Assembly (NCBI RefSeq): GCF_000783395.1
Contig: NZ_JSFK01000007.1
Span: 1 to 64,000 of the forward strand
Reading direction: 5' to 3'
DNA length: 64,000 nt
Source: Pseudomonas chlororaphis
Lineage (GTDB): Bacteria > Pseudomonadota > Gammaproteobacteria > Pseudomonadales > Pseudomonadaceae
Shown here: positions 55,912 to 63,402 of the stretch, piece after piece
How the letters are laid out: every line of letters starts with the position of its first letter
How positions within the stretch are numbered: position 1 is the stretch's first letter
The notes under the pieces: model-generated
Told to the model about the DNA's origin: nothing
The model's input: the letters and a program-made list of their open reading frames with translations, nothing else
The model's database searches: none
Program-made: the position numbers and the translations under genes

Positions 55912-57116
55912 TGGCAGCCGCGAAGCCGGATTACGCAACGATATGTAGTAGCTCTAGTGGAGTAATGGTTCAAAAAGCTTTCAATAATTTAGGGCCTATA
56001 AATAAGTTTGAAGATTTGCTTTGTCCTGGTGGAGGTGCCAATCCTGCTTCTGAACTTGCGGCTGAGCAGATATTTCATATGATTGAAGGTTGGCGCTACG
56101 CTTCCGCCGCCACTAATGCCTTTTTGAATCACTCCAAACATACGGCACTGCATTTTGCCTATTATGCGGAGTTGAGAGCGGCACTATCGTTACTTAGTTG
56201 GAGTGGTATCAGAGTTCGACAATCTGCTCACTACTATCTTGACGTATATGGAAATAAGAAGGCGTTCGGCCCGGAGAGGACGCACTCGGCAGTTTGGGGG
56301 TTATGGCAAAACTGGGTCAAGCGAGCTGACGCTACAAAGCTGTTCAAGGATCAGATTCGCCTGACGTCTAGCGTCTCGCTTTCTCATGTTTTGACTTCCC
56401 TGCAATATGTAGATCCCAGTAAGACTCTACAAAATTGGGGGATGGATTTAGCTCAAATTCAAGCGGATCACACTGCTAGGAATACATCTAGCTACGAGGC
56501 TTTCTGGATTAATTCGCCTCTATCAAAAATGTCACAAGATGATTTAGATCTTGTGCTCATGTTATGGAAGTTGTTGCTTCCGCAAGACTCAGGTTTGCTT
56601 TTTGATAGTTCGCTGATTTCATATTTTGTTTCTCAAGCTCTTCCGGCAATGATGCAGACTATGAAGAAAAGTACAGCGGGTTGCCTCGACGAAATTGTCA
56701 AATCAATAGTCACAAACACTGGGGCAGATGCCGAACTAGTTTTGCGACGTTTAGATACAACTCAATATACGACAAAGCCGTTTGATCTTGCATCTTCGGT
56801 TGATACGAAAACGGAGAATGTTCTCTGTAGAGCTTTTTTCCTGCTACGCCTTTCCATGCTTGCAACCAAGTCTAATTTGTCTATGACCCAAAATACCGCG
56901 TCTGCTGATTGGTTATCGAATTGGTTCGAACATGCTGGGCTATGGAGTAAAAGTTCGGGTATTGATGCATATGATACCAGTGAGGACTACGAAATCGCTC
57001 TTGATCACTTCAAGGCGTCACCTATTGTTTTGAGTGAGCTATGGGGAGAGCAAAATTTGATGAATACAGTAAGGCTAGCTCGGCCTGAAGCCTGTTTGGT
57101 GTGGAATGTGATTTAA
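55911..57116 (+). CDS. unknown protein of DGQHR-methyltransferase module
   Basis: 401 residues, not recognised. It is soluble and mostly helical, with HSKHTALHFAYYAELRAALSLLSWSG near residue 75-100 as the most distinctive stretch. There is no signal peptide or membrane helix. Its start overlaps the DGQHR gene stop and its stop overlaps the methyltransferase start (TAATG), so the three are translated as a unit. It is the candidate effector, as no nuclease motif is obvious in the other two. Confidence 0.7.
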   Translation: MAAAKPDYATICSSSSGVMVQKAFNNLGPINKFEDLLCPGGGANPASELAAEQIFHMIEGWRYASAATNAFLNHSKHTALHFAYYAELRAALSLLSWSGIRVRQSAHYYLDVYGNKKAFGPERTHSAVWGLWQNWVKRADATKLFKDQIRLTSSVSLSHVLTSLQYVDPSKTLQNWGMDLAQIQADHTARNTSSYEAFWINSPLSKMSQDDLDLVLMLWKLLLPQDSGLLFDSSLISYFVSQALPAMMQTMKKSTAGCLDEIVKSIVTNTGADAELVLRRLDTTQYTTKPFDLASSVDTKTENVLCRAFFLLRLSMLATKSNLSMTQNTASADWLSNWFEHAGLWSKSSGIDAYDTSEDYEIALDHFKASPIVLSELWGEQNLMNTVRLARPEACLVWNVI

Positions 57117-58285
57117 TGAAATATATGGGGCATAAAGGTAAGTTATTGAGTTTTCTCGGTGATGTACTGATCGAAGAGTCTCGAACAGCGAATGCTATTG
57201 CTGATCCTTTTTGCGGATCTGGTGCAGTTTCTTGGTATTTAGCTCAGAACACACAGAAATCTGTGGTTTCCGGCGATCTGCAAAAATTTGCTGTTTGCAG
57301 GGCTGCATCTGTAGTGGAACGTATAGAGCCAGTAAATGCCTCAGCAATTTTTAAACCGTGGATAAAGCGCGCAACCTCTCTAGTTAAGGTTATCGTAGAC
57401 AAATTCCCCAACGCGGAAGCATCGGTAGAGCCGAACCCGAAAACAACCGGGGATATAATTTCCTTAGTTATACGTTCGCGAGTGTTTTGCGAAACTGTGC
57501 TTCCCAGTCTACTTGATGACCTCAGTAAACAGTTTCCGATGACTAAAGCATATGGAGGTTATTATTTTTCTCCTATGCAGGCATTGATGTTAGACGCGCT
57601 AAGGGCCACGCTGCCACGAGTGCCGGACAACCGCTCGGTGGCGTTAGCTGCGCTTATTGAAACTGCAAGTCGTTGCGCTGCGGCCCCAGGACATACTGCT
57701 CAGCCATTCCAGCCTACTGTTACATCTGCCATCCATATTTTAGAGGCGTGGCAAAGACCCGTTGATAAATTATTATACGAAGCCATCGAGACTATTTCTT
57801 CTCGGTGTGCGAGTAAGATGGGTACAGCAAAAGTGATGGATTTCAGCGATACAATAAATTTATTAGAGGAAGGGGATCTGGTATTTGCTGATCCTCCATA
57901 CTCGGACGTGCATTATAGTCGTTTCTATCATGTGTTAGAGACCTTGGCACATGGTTCTGAAATTGAGGTGACTGGACGAGGGCGTTATCCGGATATTTCG
58001 CAAAGGCCAAGTTCTAGATTCAGCTTACGCAGCCAGTCTGAAAATGCGGCGCGAGATCTGATTGTCGGCTGTCACTCGCGAAAACTGAATCTTGTTCTGA
58101 CATTTCCATCAGGTGAGGCAAGTAACGGTCTATCCGCTGAAAGCTTTATGTCACTGGCCAAAGGATTGTTCTCGTCCATAGAGGAACACAAAGTTGACTC
58201 GGATTTCAGTACATTGGGTGGGAACGCGAAAAGTAGGGGGGCACGTTTAAAGTGCCAAGAAAGCATTATCTGTTTTAGGGTTTAG
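57116..58285 (+). CDS. adenine-specific DNA methyltransferase
   Basis: 389 residues from the ATG at 57116. MGHKGKLLSFLG resembles motif X of Dam-type enzymes. The SAM-binding DPFCGSGAV is at 30-38 and the catalytic DPPY at 259-262 in FADPPYSDVHYSRFYHVLE. The order X-I-long target domain-IV fits the alpha class of N6-adenine methyltransferases. No cognate restriction enzyme is recognised beside it. GTG at 57101 is an alternative start. It is convergent with the prophage early operon. Confidence 0.82.
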   Translation: MKYMGHKGKLLSFLGDVLIEESRTANAIADPFCGSGAVSWYLAQNTQKSVVSGDLQKFAVCRAASVVERIEPVNASAIFKPWIKRATSLVKVIVDKFPNAEASVEPNPKTTGDIISLVIRSRVFCETVLPSLLDDLSKQFPMTKAYGGYYFSPMQALMLDALRATLPRVPDNRSVALAALIETASRCAAAPGHTAQPFQPTVTSAIHILEAWQRPVDKLLYEAIETISSRCASKMGTAKVMDFSDTINLLEEGDLVFADPPYSDVHYSRFYHVLETLAHGSEIEVTGRGRYPDISQRPSSRFSLRSQSENAARDLIVGCHSRKLNLVLTFPSGEASNGLSAESFMSLAKGLFSSIEEHKVDSDFSTLGGNAKSRGARLKCQESIICFRV

Positions 58286-58291
58286 TTAATT

Positions 58292-58318
58292 CACCTGTCT
58301 AGCTTAGCTAGACAGGTG
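58292..58318. terminator. hairpin between convergent operons
   Basis: CACCTGTCTAGC-TTA-GCTAGACAGGTG is a perfect 12-bp stem just after the methyltransferase stop and just before the PrtN-like stop. No T run follows on either strand, so it may be a weak or factor-assisted terminator, or a transcript-end protector. Confidence 0.6.
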
Positions 58319-58322
58319 CTAA

Positions 58323-58586
58323 TTAGGCTCTATTCAGCTTTACTATGTCGTCGACCGCGCTCTCTCTTTGCCGGTCAATATAATCTGCCAAGTCTTTTAA
58401 ATGTACTCCTAGGGCCGCTTTTTGGGTGTTGGCGCCTAGCCTAATGATGGGTATAGGAATTTCGCCACTGAGTTGTTTCGCTTTAAATTTTTCAACAGTT
58501 AGGCCCATATAGTCAGCACAAACTCGGCTCAGCGGAATGACTGCCTGTCCGTCGTATTGAGCCATGAGTAAAAAAAGCGTGTTCAT
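58323..58586 (-). CDS. PrtN-family activator
   Basis: 87 residues. MNTLFLLMAQYDGQAVIPLSRVCADYMGLTVEKF and HLKDLADYIDRQR match the pyocin activator PrtN family; PrtN switches on pyocin genes after RecA-dependent loss of PrtR. It is the last gene of the leftward early operon. GGGAGGGA precedes the ATG. Its ATG overlaps the stop of the frame overprinted on the cytosine methyltransferase (ATGA). Confidence 0.82.
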   Translation of the reverse strand: MNTLFLLMAQYDGQAVIPLSRVCADYMGLTVEKFKAKQLSGEIPIPIIRLGANTQKAALGVHLKDLADYIDRQRESAVDDIVKLNRA

Positions 58587-59347
58587 ACTCCCTCCCGATC
58601 ACGCAGCAAATAACGATTCGAATGCGCTCGCAGCCACGACTGGAACCTGTCCATTGCCAATGGCTTTAAGTCGGTCCACCCGATAGGCCATCCCATCAGC
58701 CACTCGGCCCATTCCGGGCTCAGATGACCACCATCCAATGCCATCACGGCGTGATCCAGGCGATCGTTCGAGCGATCGGCCCCGGATCGGCGAGTCAGTG
58801 CGGCAGGGGAGGATCCCTTTGCCATGCTCGCCACCGGTGTTGGCCAGCGTCTGACGTGTGTCTTCTGCGATGAGCCAGATCCGGTCCCGCTGATGAGGCG
58901 CGCCGAGGTCAGCCGCTCCGATAACACCCCATCGCGCGTCATACCCCATTTCGGTAAGGTCACCGAGCACCACGGCAAGTCCTCTTCCCACAAGCAGTGG
59001 TGAGTTCTCCAGTTCGACGTAGCGCGGTCGTACCTCATCGGTAATTCGTGCCATCTGCCGCCACAGTCCTGAGCGAGCGCCGACGATACCGAGACCGTTG
59101 CCTGCGACCGAGATGTCCTGACAAGGAAATCCTCCCGAAACCACGTCAACAAGGCCTCGCCATGGTCGTCCGTCAAAACTGCAGACGTCAGACCAAATAG
59201 GGAAAGACGGGAGCAGTCCATCGGCTTGTCGTTGCGCCAGAATCTGTGCGGCGTAGGCATCACGCTCAACGGCGCAGACGGTGCGCCAGCCGAGGAGGTG
59301 ACCGCCGAGTATTCCGCCACCAGCGCCTGCGAAAAGAGCCAGCTCAT
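58583..59347 (-). CDS. candidate gene overprinted on the cytosine methyltransferase
   Basis: A 254-codon frame, shifted by one base from the methyltransferase and covering nearly all of it. Its translation reads like a known phage protein group often seen next to dcm genes: LTWFREDFLVRTSRSQ, YDRATSNWRTHHCLWEED, WGMTRDGVLSERL, WPTPVASMAKGSS and SPEWAEWLMGWPIGWTDLKP. Its TGA overlaps the PrtN-like ATG in the same 4-bp pattern as other joints of this operon. The resemblance is from memory and the frame could still be a chance open frame; internal starts (for example M43) are possible. Confidence 0.4.
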   Translation of the reverse strand: MSWLFSQALVAEYSAVTSSAGAPSAPLSVMPTPHRFWRNDKPMDCSRLSLFGLTSAVLTDDHGEALLTWFREDFLVRTSRSQATVSVSSALAQDCGGRWHELPMRYDRATSNWRTHHCLWEEDLPWCSVTLPKWGMTRDGVLSERLTSARLISGTGSGSSQKTHVRRWPTPVASMAKGSSPAALTRRSGADRSNDRLDHAVMALDGGHLSPEWAEWLMGWPIGWTDLKPLAMDRFQSWLRAHSNRYLLRDREGV

Positions 59348-59351
59348 TCAC
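58599..59351 (-). CDS. phage cytosine-5 DNA methyltransferase
   Basis: 250 residues, a compact phage-type Dcm. It has motif I LALFAGAGGG, motif IV GGFPCQDIS with the catalytic Cys, motif VI ENS in YVELENSPLLV, motif VIII QRDRIW, and GNGQVP near the end for motif X. The target-recognition region is very short. No restriction partner is seen, so it is probably an orphan that masks phage DNA. Its start overlaps the upstream stop (ATGA). Confidence 0.87.
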   Translation of the reverse strand: MNELALFAGAGGGILGGHLLGWRTVCAVERDAYAAQILAQRQADGLLPSFPIWSDVCSFDGRPWRGLVDVVSGGFPCQDISVAGNGLGIVGARSGLWRQMARITDEVRPRYVELENSPLLVGRGLAVVLGDLTEMGYDARWGVIGAADLGAPHQRDRIWLIAEDTRQTLANTGGEHGKGILPCRTDSPIRGRSLERSPGSRRDGIGWWSSEPGMGRVADGMAYRVDRLKAIGNGQVPVVAASAFESLFAA

Positions 59352-59599
59352 GCGACCTCCAATGAAAGGTGCTTATACCCCTCAGCAAGCTGCGGGAGCG
59401 GGCGATTCTGAGCGGTTAGCGTTGCACTGGGTGTGGATGCCTCGCGCAGCTTTTCGTGGGGTATAAACGCCTCGGTGCTGCTGGAAGGAGCAATAATGCT
59501 TGCTGCTACGCAACAGCTGTTTTTTACACGCGTGGCGATACCGTCATGGTTGCGGAGCAAAGCGGCCTGGGTATGGGTGATGTTCTGTGGGACCTTCAT
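59348..59599 (-). CDS. small prophage protein, unknown
   Basis: 83 residues, not recognised. It is supported by position: its start overlaps the stop of the gene before and its stop overlaps the methyltransferase start, both as ATGA. There is no membrane segment. Confidence 0.55.
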   Translation of the reverse strand: MKVPQNITHTQAALLRNHDGIATRVKNSCCVAASIIAPSSSTEAFIPHEKLREASTPSATLTAQNRPLPQLAEGYKHLSLEVA

Positions 59600-60138
59600 G
59601 CCGCTTTCCTCCGAAGTTCGATAGTTAGTTGATCCATCAAGTGCTGGTGGTAATTGAGTTGAGCTTCTGGTGCAGGCCAGGGTCGGATGGTTTCGACTGA
59701 AGGTTCGATGCCGATAAGATATTCACGGATAGCCGGGGCTGTTGGCATGAGATCTCGGTATTCGGTAGCCATCGTAACGAGGCTTGCCTCGTATACGCAT
59801 TCGGGAGTCTCGAGGGAAAGGCTGAAGCGCTCGCAAATACGTTGCCAAATAACATCTTCAAAACGCTGTTGGAGGAACATCCATATCTTGGGGTGTTCGT
59901 TGATGACGGCCACATACGCGTCGGTGGCGGCATAAAGTAGGGCTGCGAGTCTGTGTTCTTCCGGCACCATGGCGGCAACGATGCAGCTGTGCTGGGCAAC
60001 ACTGTAGAACTCGCGGGCTTGGCCATCGAAGTGGCACAGATGGGCGAGTGCGTGAGAGATGTCGTTCGGATCAATCATGATGGTTTCGGGTTTGAACAGT
60101 TCGAACCGTTTGCCGGTGGAAGTCAGAATCTCGCTCAT
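59596..60138 (-). CDS. degenerate HD-domain-like phage protein
   Basis: 180 residues. The N-terminus (LTSTGKRFELFKPETIMIDPNDISHALAHLCHFDGQ, FYSVAQHSCIVAAMVPEE) matches small phage HD-type phosphohydrolases. In those, the next segment has the metal-binding LLHDA.EAY; here it is LLYAATDAY, so the His-Asp pair is lost. It is probably catalytically inactive. It is joined by ATGA overlaps to both neighbours. Confidence 0.7.
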   Translation of the reverse strand: MSEILTSTGKRFELFKPETIMIDPNDISHALAHLCHFDGQAREFYSVAQHSCIVAAMVPEEHRLAALLYAATDAYVAVINEHPKIWMFLQQRFEDVIWQRICERFSLSLETPECVYEASLVTMATEYRDLMPTAPAIREYLIGIEPSVETIRPWPAPEAQLNYHQHLMDQLTIELRRKAA

Positions 60139-60680
60139 GCGGCACCGCCTAAAGCTGTATGCATTGCAGTGGCGATTGCTTGGTGGTCTTGTTGGAAAAA
60201 AACGGCAGCCTTCTCCGCATCGTCCGTGCTGAGAGCAATACGAAGAGGCACCACCTCAACCTTTGCATGGCCTGTGATTTCAGCGGGTCTCAGTAATTCG
60301 GCCATGGCAAGCGCTTGGTCGAGCAGAGCGCGGGTTTCTCGTTCGAGTTTTTTCCCCGTGCGGAAGGCGGCGAACGTATCGGCGGCAATGCGGAGCTTTT
60401 CGGCGATATCGAACAGCGTCTGGCGTTCGGTATTGCCGAGCTTCAACGCTTGCTGAAGGCGTTTGCTGAATTGCGCCAAGTGGGCGTGGTCGGCGTTGAT
60501 GAATTCGAGGGAGGCTCTTAACTCGCGAATGGTCTTGGCGCTTTCGGCGCGCAGGATGTCGTCGCTATGTTTCATGCCAGCGGACATGCCGTCGGTACGG
60601 CCCATGATGTAGCCGGCCCAGACTAATAGTCCGGCCAGAATGATTAGGGCGATGAGTGCGCAGATTTGAATTGCAGTCAT
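60135..60680 (-). CDS. prophage single-span membrane protein with coiled coil
   Basis: 181 residues from the ATG at 60680, with AGGAG 8 bp upstream. One N-terminal membrane helix (ICALIALIILAGLLVWAGYI) is followed by a long helical, probably coiled-coil, cytoplasmic part (HSDDILRAESAKTIRELRASLEF). The function is unknown. The longer in-frame extension before residue 1 has no RBS and looks like a shadow. Confidence 0.7.
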   Translation of the reverse strand: MTAIQICALIALIILAGLLVWAGYIMGRTDGMSAGMKHSDDILRAESAKTIRELRASLEFINADHAHLAQFSKRLQQALKLGNTERQTLFDIAEKLRIAADTFAAFRTGKKLERETRALLDQALAMAELLRPAEITGHAKVEVVPLRIALSTDDAEKAAVFFQQDHQAIATAMHTALGGAA

Positions 60681-60735
60681 TTGGTTTGCTCCTGGTTCAG
60701 GGGCGGACTGGTGGTGGCAGTCCTTGGGATAAGGC

Positions 60736-61053
60736 TTACTCGGTTGGCTCGTCTTGCTGGCTCTGCATGTCTTCGTCGGCCTGGTAGGCGCGGATATCGA
60801 TGAGCGATGCAACGTGTCGAATGTGGGCGTACTTGGGCGCTTTCCGACTTGAGTCCAGTGTGGTGATTGGAAGCTGGATCCGACCGCTGTTGATTTCAAT
60901 CACAAACTTTTGCTCGTTGAGGTTGCGGAAATACTTTTCGCGTACTGCCTCCAGCGGAATCAGCACATCACCGAAGGTGCGGTACAGCAGCTCGATGGTC
61001 GTGGATTCAGGAGCGGGGCGTAGCCGCAGTGGGGCTTGGGCTGCATTACTCAT
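60736..61053 (-). CDS. second PrtN-family protein
   Basis: 105 residues. LLYRTFGDVLIPLEAVREKYFRNLNEQKF, GRIQLPITTLDSSRKAPKYAHIRHVASLIDIRAYQADE follows the PrtN pattern of a short N-terminal helix, a wHTH-like middle and the DLADYID-type end. It is therefore a candidate DNA-binding activator, divergent in sequence from the one at 58323. It overlaps the upstream small gene by 8 bp. Confidence 0.68.
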   Translation of the reverse strand: MSNAAQAPLRLRPAPESTTIELLYRTFGDVLIPLEAVREKYFRNLNEQKFVIEINSGRIQLPITTLDSSRKAPKYAHIRHVASLIDIRAYQADEDMQSQQDEPTE

Positions 61054-61225
61054 GGCTTTGTGGGGCCTCCTTGCGTTTGCTTCTTGCTGGATGGTTCCAG
61101 GCGTTCAGGCAATGGCGTTTGGTCAACTCCCGCAGATGCTCGGGCACCTCAAGGAGCGCGGCATTGCGCTCCTCTCGTGTCCGCATTGCGATGATCTGTC
61201 GGGCGTATTCCCTAGGCCACGTCAC
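61046..61225 (-). CDS. small prophage protein from a GTG start
   Basis: 59 residues starting (M)TWPREYARQIIAMRTREERNAALLEVPEHLRELTKRHCLNAWNH, a pattern I recognise from short proteins in pseudomonad prophage early operons. The GTG at 61225 overlaps the KilA-C gene stop by 14 bp. The 129-residue frame that continues upstream is a shadow of that gene. The function is unknown. Confidence 0.6.
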   Translation of the reverse strand: MTWPREYARQIIAMRTREERNAALLEVPEHLRELTKRHCLNAWNHPARSKRKEAPQSHE

Positions 61226-61493
61226 GGCGGTCTGCCGGAATTTCAGGTAGGTCGATGCCGAGTTTTTCAGCCAGCCAACGAATGCCGGCTTGCTTGACCC
61301 GCGTCGACTGGCTGTATTGCAAGCCGTACTTTTCGTCATACCAGGTGCCGTCCTTGACCCGCAGATACTCTTTGTCCCGTTTTGGGTAAGCCGGCAGGTT
61401 GCCCTTAAGCAGGTCTTTTTCCCGCATGAGTGCAATCAGTTTTGGACGTGTGAGGCCTAGTTGCGAGGCTACTTGGGCGAGGGTGCGTTCCAT
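61212..61493 (-). CDS. KilA-C-type phage antirepressor domain protein
   Basis: 93 residues from the ATG at 61493 (GAGGTGGA upstream), or 100 from 61514. QLGLTRPKLIALMREKDLLKGN and YSQSTRVKQAGIRWLAEKLGI are the KilA-C (ANT) fold found at the C-terminus of phage antirepressors. Here it stands alone without an N-terminal partner domain. It may bind DNA or modulate the repressor. Confidence 0.72.
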   Translation of the reverse strand: MERTLAQVASQLGLTRPKLIALMREKDLLKGNLPAYPKRDKEYLRVKDGTWYDEKYGLQYSQSTRVKQAGIRWLAEKLGIDLPEIPADRRDVA

Positions 61494-61503
61494 GTCGTCC
61501 ACC

Positions 61504-62094
61504 TCATGCCGCATGTGCGGTAGGTGTTGCTGCGGCCGCGAGATGGTTGATGGACTCGATAACCATCAGGTAAATCTCGGCATCGGTGTCGCTCACGGTG
61601 AAGCATCGGGTGTTGGGGCTTTTGTTCCCGATGCTCAGGATGATGGTCGCCCCTCGGCGCGTGTGTGTGCGGTGAATGGCAACGTGCAGGGGGAGATCAA
61701 ACCCCATGTCGAGGCTCAGCACGCCGCCGGTGCGCACCAGCTCAAGCACGCGCTGCTTGTCTTGGGTTTCAAAGCGGCCGTATACGCGGTTGGCATGCGG
61801 GAGATGAACCGGATCGCTGCTATTGCTCGGATCGAACGGTCCGTTAGCAATCTCTTCAATGAAGTCGGCCAGCTTAAGGTGAGTTTTCTTGTCGCTTGGA
61901 AGGGTCAGCGTGTGACGCTCAGTCCCCAGCTCGACACTGAATGCGGTCTCAGTTGCGCCCCGTTCTACTTTGAGGCGGAACGCAAGGCACTCGCGCGTGG
62001 GAGCAGTTCGTAGGACATGATTGAAGGTTTCGGTCAGGTTGACCTGAGCTTTGAGCAACTGCAGGGTGCGGTTGTCGATTCGGTATTTGCTCAT
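61504..62094 (-). CDS. prophage early protein, unknown
   Basis: 196 residues, soluble, no recognised domain. The body has a beta-rich pattern (CLAFRLKVERGATETAFSVEL; VLSLDMGFDLPLHVAIHRTHTR). Its ATG overlaps the stop of the small gene before it (ATGA). Confidence 0.65.
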   Translation of the reverse strand: MSKYRIDNRTLQLLKAQVNLTETFNHVLRTAPTRECLAFRLKVERGATETAFSVELGTERHTLTLPSDKKTHLKLADFIEEIANGPFDPSNSSDPVHLPHANRVYGRFETQDKQRVLELVRTGGVLSLDMGFDLPLHVAIHRTHTRRGATIILSIGNKSPNTRCFTVSDTDAEIYLMVIESINHLAAAATPTAHAA

Positions 62095-62267
62095 GCCGCG
62101 TGCCCTCCGCCATTTGGATCAAATGGAGAGGCTTGGGGCTTGGCAATAAGCTTCGGTTTGTTGTTGTGAATGATGACCAAGCAACCGGTGATGGACTGCA
62201 GCTGCTCGATCATCTTTTTATTACTGACGCACGCCGGGTGGACGTGGAGGGTTGCACTGGTTTGCAT
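62091..62267 (-). CDS. small early protein, first gene of leftward operon
   Basis: 58 residues: MQTSATLHVHPACVSNKKM, then a short hydrophobic-polar middle (GCLVIIHNNKPKLIA) and PFDPNGGGHAA at the end. It is a typical first gene of such prophage operons. It is about 37 bp after the promoter -10 at 62304 and overlaps the next start by 4 bp (ATGA). The function is unknown. Confidence 0.62.
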   Translation of the reverse strand: MQTSATLHVHPACVSNKKMIEQLQSITGCLVIIHNNKPKLIAKPQASPFDPNGGGHAA

Positions 62268-62303
62268 AGGTGATGCCTCGCTCTGTGGTGTGAGAGTGAG
62301 GCA

Positions 62304-62332
62304 AATATCACGCAGTGTGTTTTTTAAGTCAA
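62304..62332 (-). promoter_or_regulatory. leftward early promoter with operator in spacer
   Basis: On the minus strand, TTGACT (62332-62327), a 17-bp spacer and GATATT (62309-62304) precede the leftward operon. The near-palindrome CACGCAGTGTG (62309-62319) overlaps the spacer and -10 and resembles the sites next to cro, so repression by CI or Cro is inferred. Confidence 0.6.
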
Positions 62333-62351
62333 CACGATATGTGGTTATTTT

Positions 62352-63083
62352 TCACGGCGCGTGCAAAAAACGAGATGACTTTAGGATGCCGCCGACCAGG
62401 TGGATCTCAATTACGTCGGCCGCGGCGATATGAATTGGTGGGTGTTCGGCATTCACGCTATCCAAGCGGTACATCCCATCTCTAAGGTAAATGAACTCCT
62501 TGATCATCGTTCGGCCTTCTGTGGTTCTTACCACGACCTCATCGCCGCTGAAGTAGTTCTTGTTGGGTTCGATCAGCACGTACTCACCATTTTTGATCCT
62601 GGGAAGCATGCTGTCGCCGGTAACCTTCAATCCGTAGGCATCTGGGTCATCGCTGTGGATACTTAAGTAACCATCGCCGTGGCCTGGAGGAAAATCAAGC
62701 GCTTCAAAATATCCTTCATTGCCCAGCTGTGCGGTTCCAACCACCGGAACACTCCCTGTTTTCGCTTGTCCTGCCGATGTCAATCCTTCGCTCTGGCTGC
62801 TCTTCAGTCGAGGAGGATATCTGATGTCGTAAATGTTGCCGTGCGCATCACCAGATAGGTGAGGTAACGGTCCCTCGACATCTTTGACCAACTGTGTGAG
62901 CGACGTTTTTAGGGCAGCAGCAATTTTCCCTAGATCCTGAAGGTTGGGCTGGCGTTGGTCCTTCTCATAGTTACCTATGCGAGATTGTGATTCCCAGCCA
63001 CAGGCAAGGGCCAGATCTTTCTGGCTCATACCCTTGGCTTTTCTAAGTGATTTGATGCGTGAGCCGAGTGTGTTCATTTGCAT
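62352..63083 (-). CDS. CI/PrtR-type prophage repressor
   Basis: 243 residues. An N-terminal XRE HTH (RIKSLRKAKGMSQKDLALACGWESQSRIGNYE) is followed by a C-terminal S24 self-cleaving domain with catalytic Ser158 (VTGDSML) and Lys195 (TMIKEF). The expected cleavage bond, about 38 residues before Ser, falls in TAQLGNEG, Leu-Gly rather than the usual Ala-Gly. It is divergent from cro. An ATG at 63077 is an alternative start. Confidence 0.9.
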   Translation of the reverse strand: MQMNTLGSRIKSLRKAKGMSQKDLALACGWESQSRIGNYEKDQRQPNLQDLGKIAAALKTSLTQLVKDVEGPLPHLSGDAHGNIYDIRYPPRLKSSQSEGLTSAGQAKTGSVPVVGTAQLGNEGYFEALDFPPGHGDGYLSIHSDDPDAYGLKVTGDSMLPRIKNGEYVLIEPNKNYFSGDEVVVRTTEGRTMIKEFIYLRDGMYRLDSVNAEHPPIHIAAADVIEIHLVGGILKSSRFLHAP

Positions 63084-63112
63084 TTTTTACCACGCATTGA
63101 AATAAATTTATC

Positions 63113-63153
63113 GCACTTTGCGTGTTGTAAAAATCACGAATCGTGTTTATTCT
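63113..63153 (+). promoter_or_regulatory. cro promoter and operators
   Basis: TTGTAA (63125-63130), a 17-bp spacer and TATTCT (63148-63153) precede cro. The palindrome CACGAATCGTG (63135-63145) fills the spacer. GCACTTTGCGTG (63113-63124) is a second similar site towards CI. Both share CACG half-sites with the leftward promoter. Confidence 0.6.
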
Positions 63154-63177
63154 GCGCTTCAGTTATAGGAGGTCGTT

Positions 63178-63402
63178 ATGAACAGGATTGCTGACCATCG
63201 AGAAAGGGCGGGTATAAAGCAGCGGGATTTGGTTTCGACTCTTGGATGGACGCAGACACGGCTTAGTAATTATGAGTCCGGACGGCGTATAGCTGGACTT
63301 GCAGAATCTCGTGCAATTACGGCTGCGTTGAATCAGCTCGGAGTCAAATGCTCGCTTGATGATGTCTTTCCGCCAGAGATAGATTTCAAAAAAGTAGCTT
63401 AG
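63178..63402 (+). CDS. Cro-like HTH protein
   Basis: 74 residues, a single XRE helix-turn-helix (ERAGIKQRDLVSTLGWTQTRLSNYESGRR). It is divergent from the repressor, with a strong AGGAGG site before the ATG. This is the expected place of Cro in a lambda-type switch. Confidence 0.85.
   Translation: MNRIADHRERAGIKQRDLVSTLGWTQTRLSNYESGRRIAGLAESRAITAALNQLGVKCSLDDVFPPEIDFKKVA

Noticed and set aside
58292..58318. Attachment site or recombination site at the 12-bp perfect hairpin
   Set aside because: It lies between convergent stop codons, the normal place of a terminator, and no second copy was seen.
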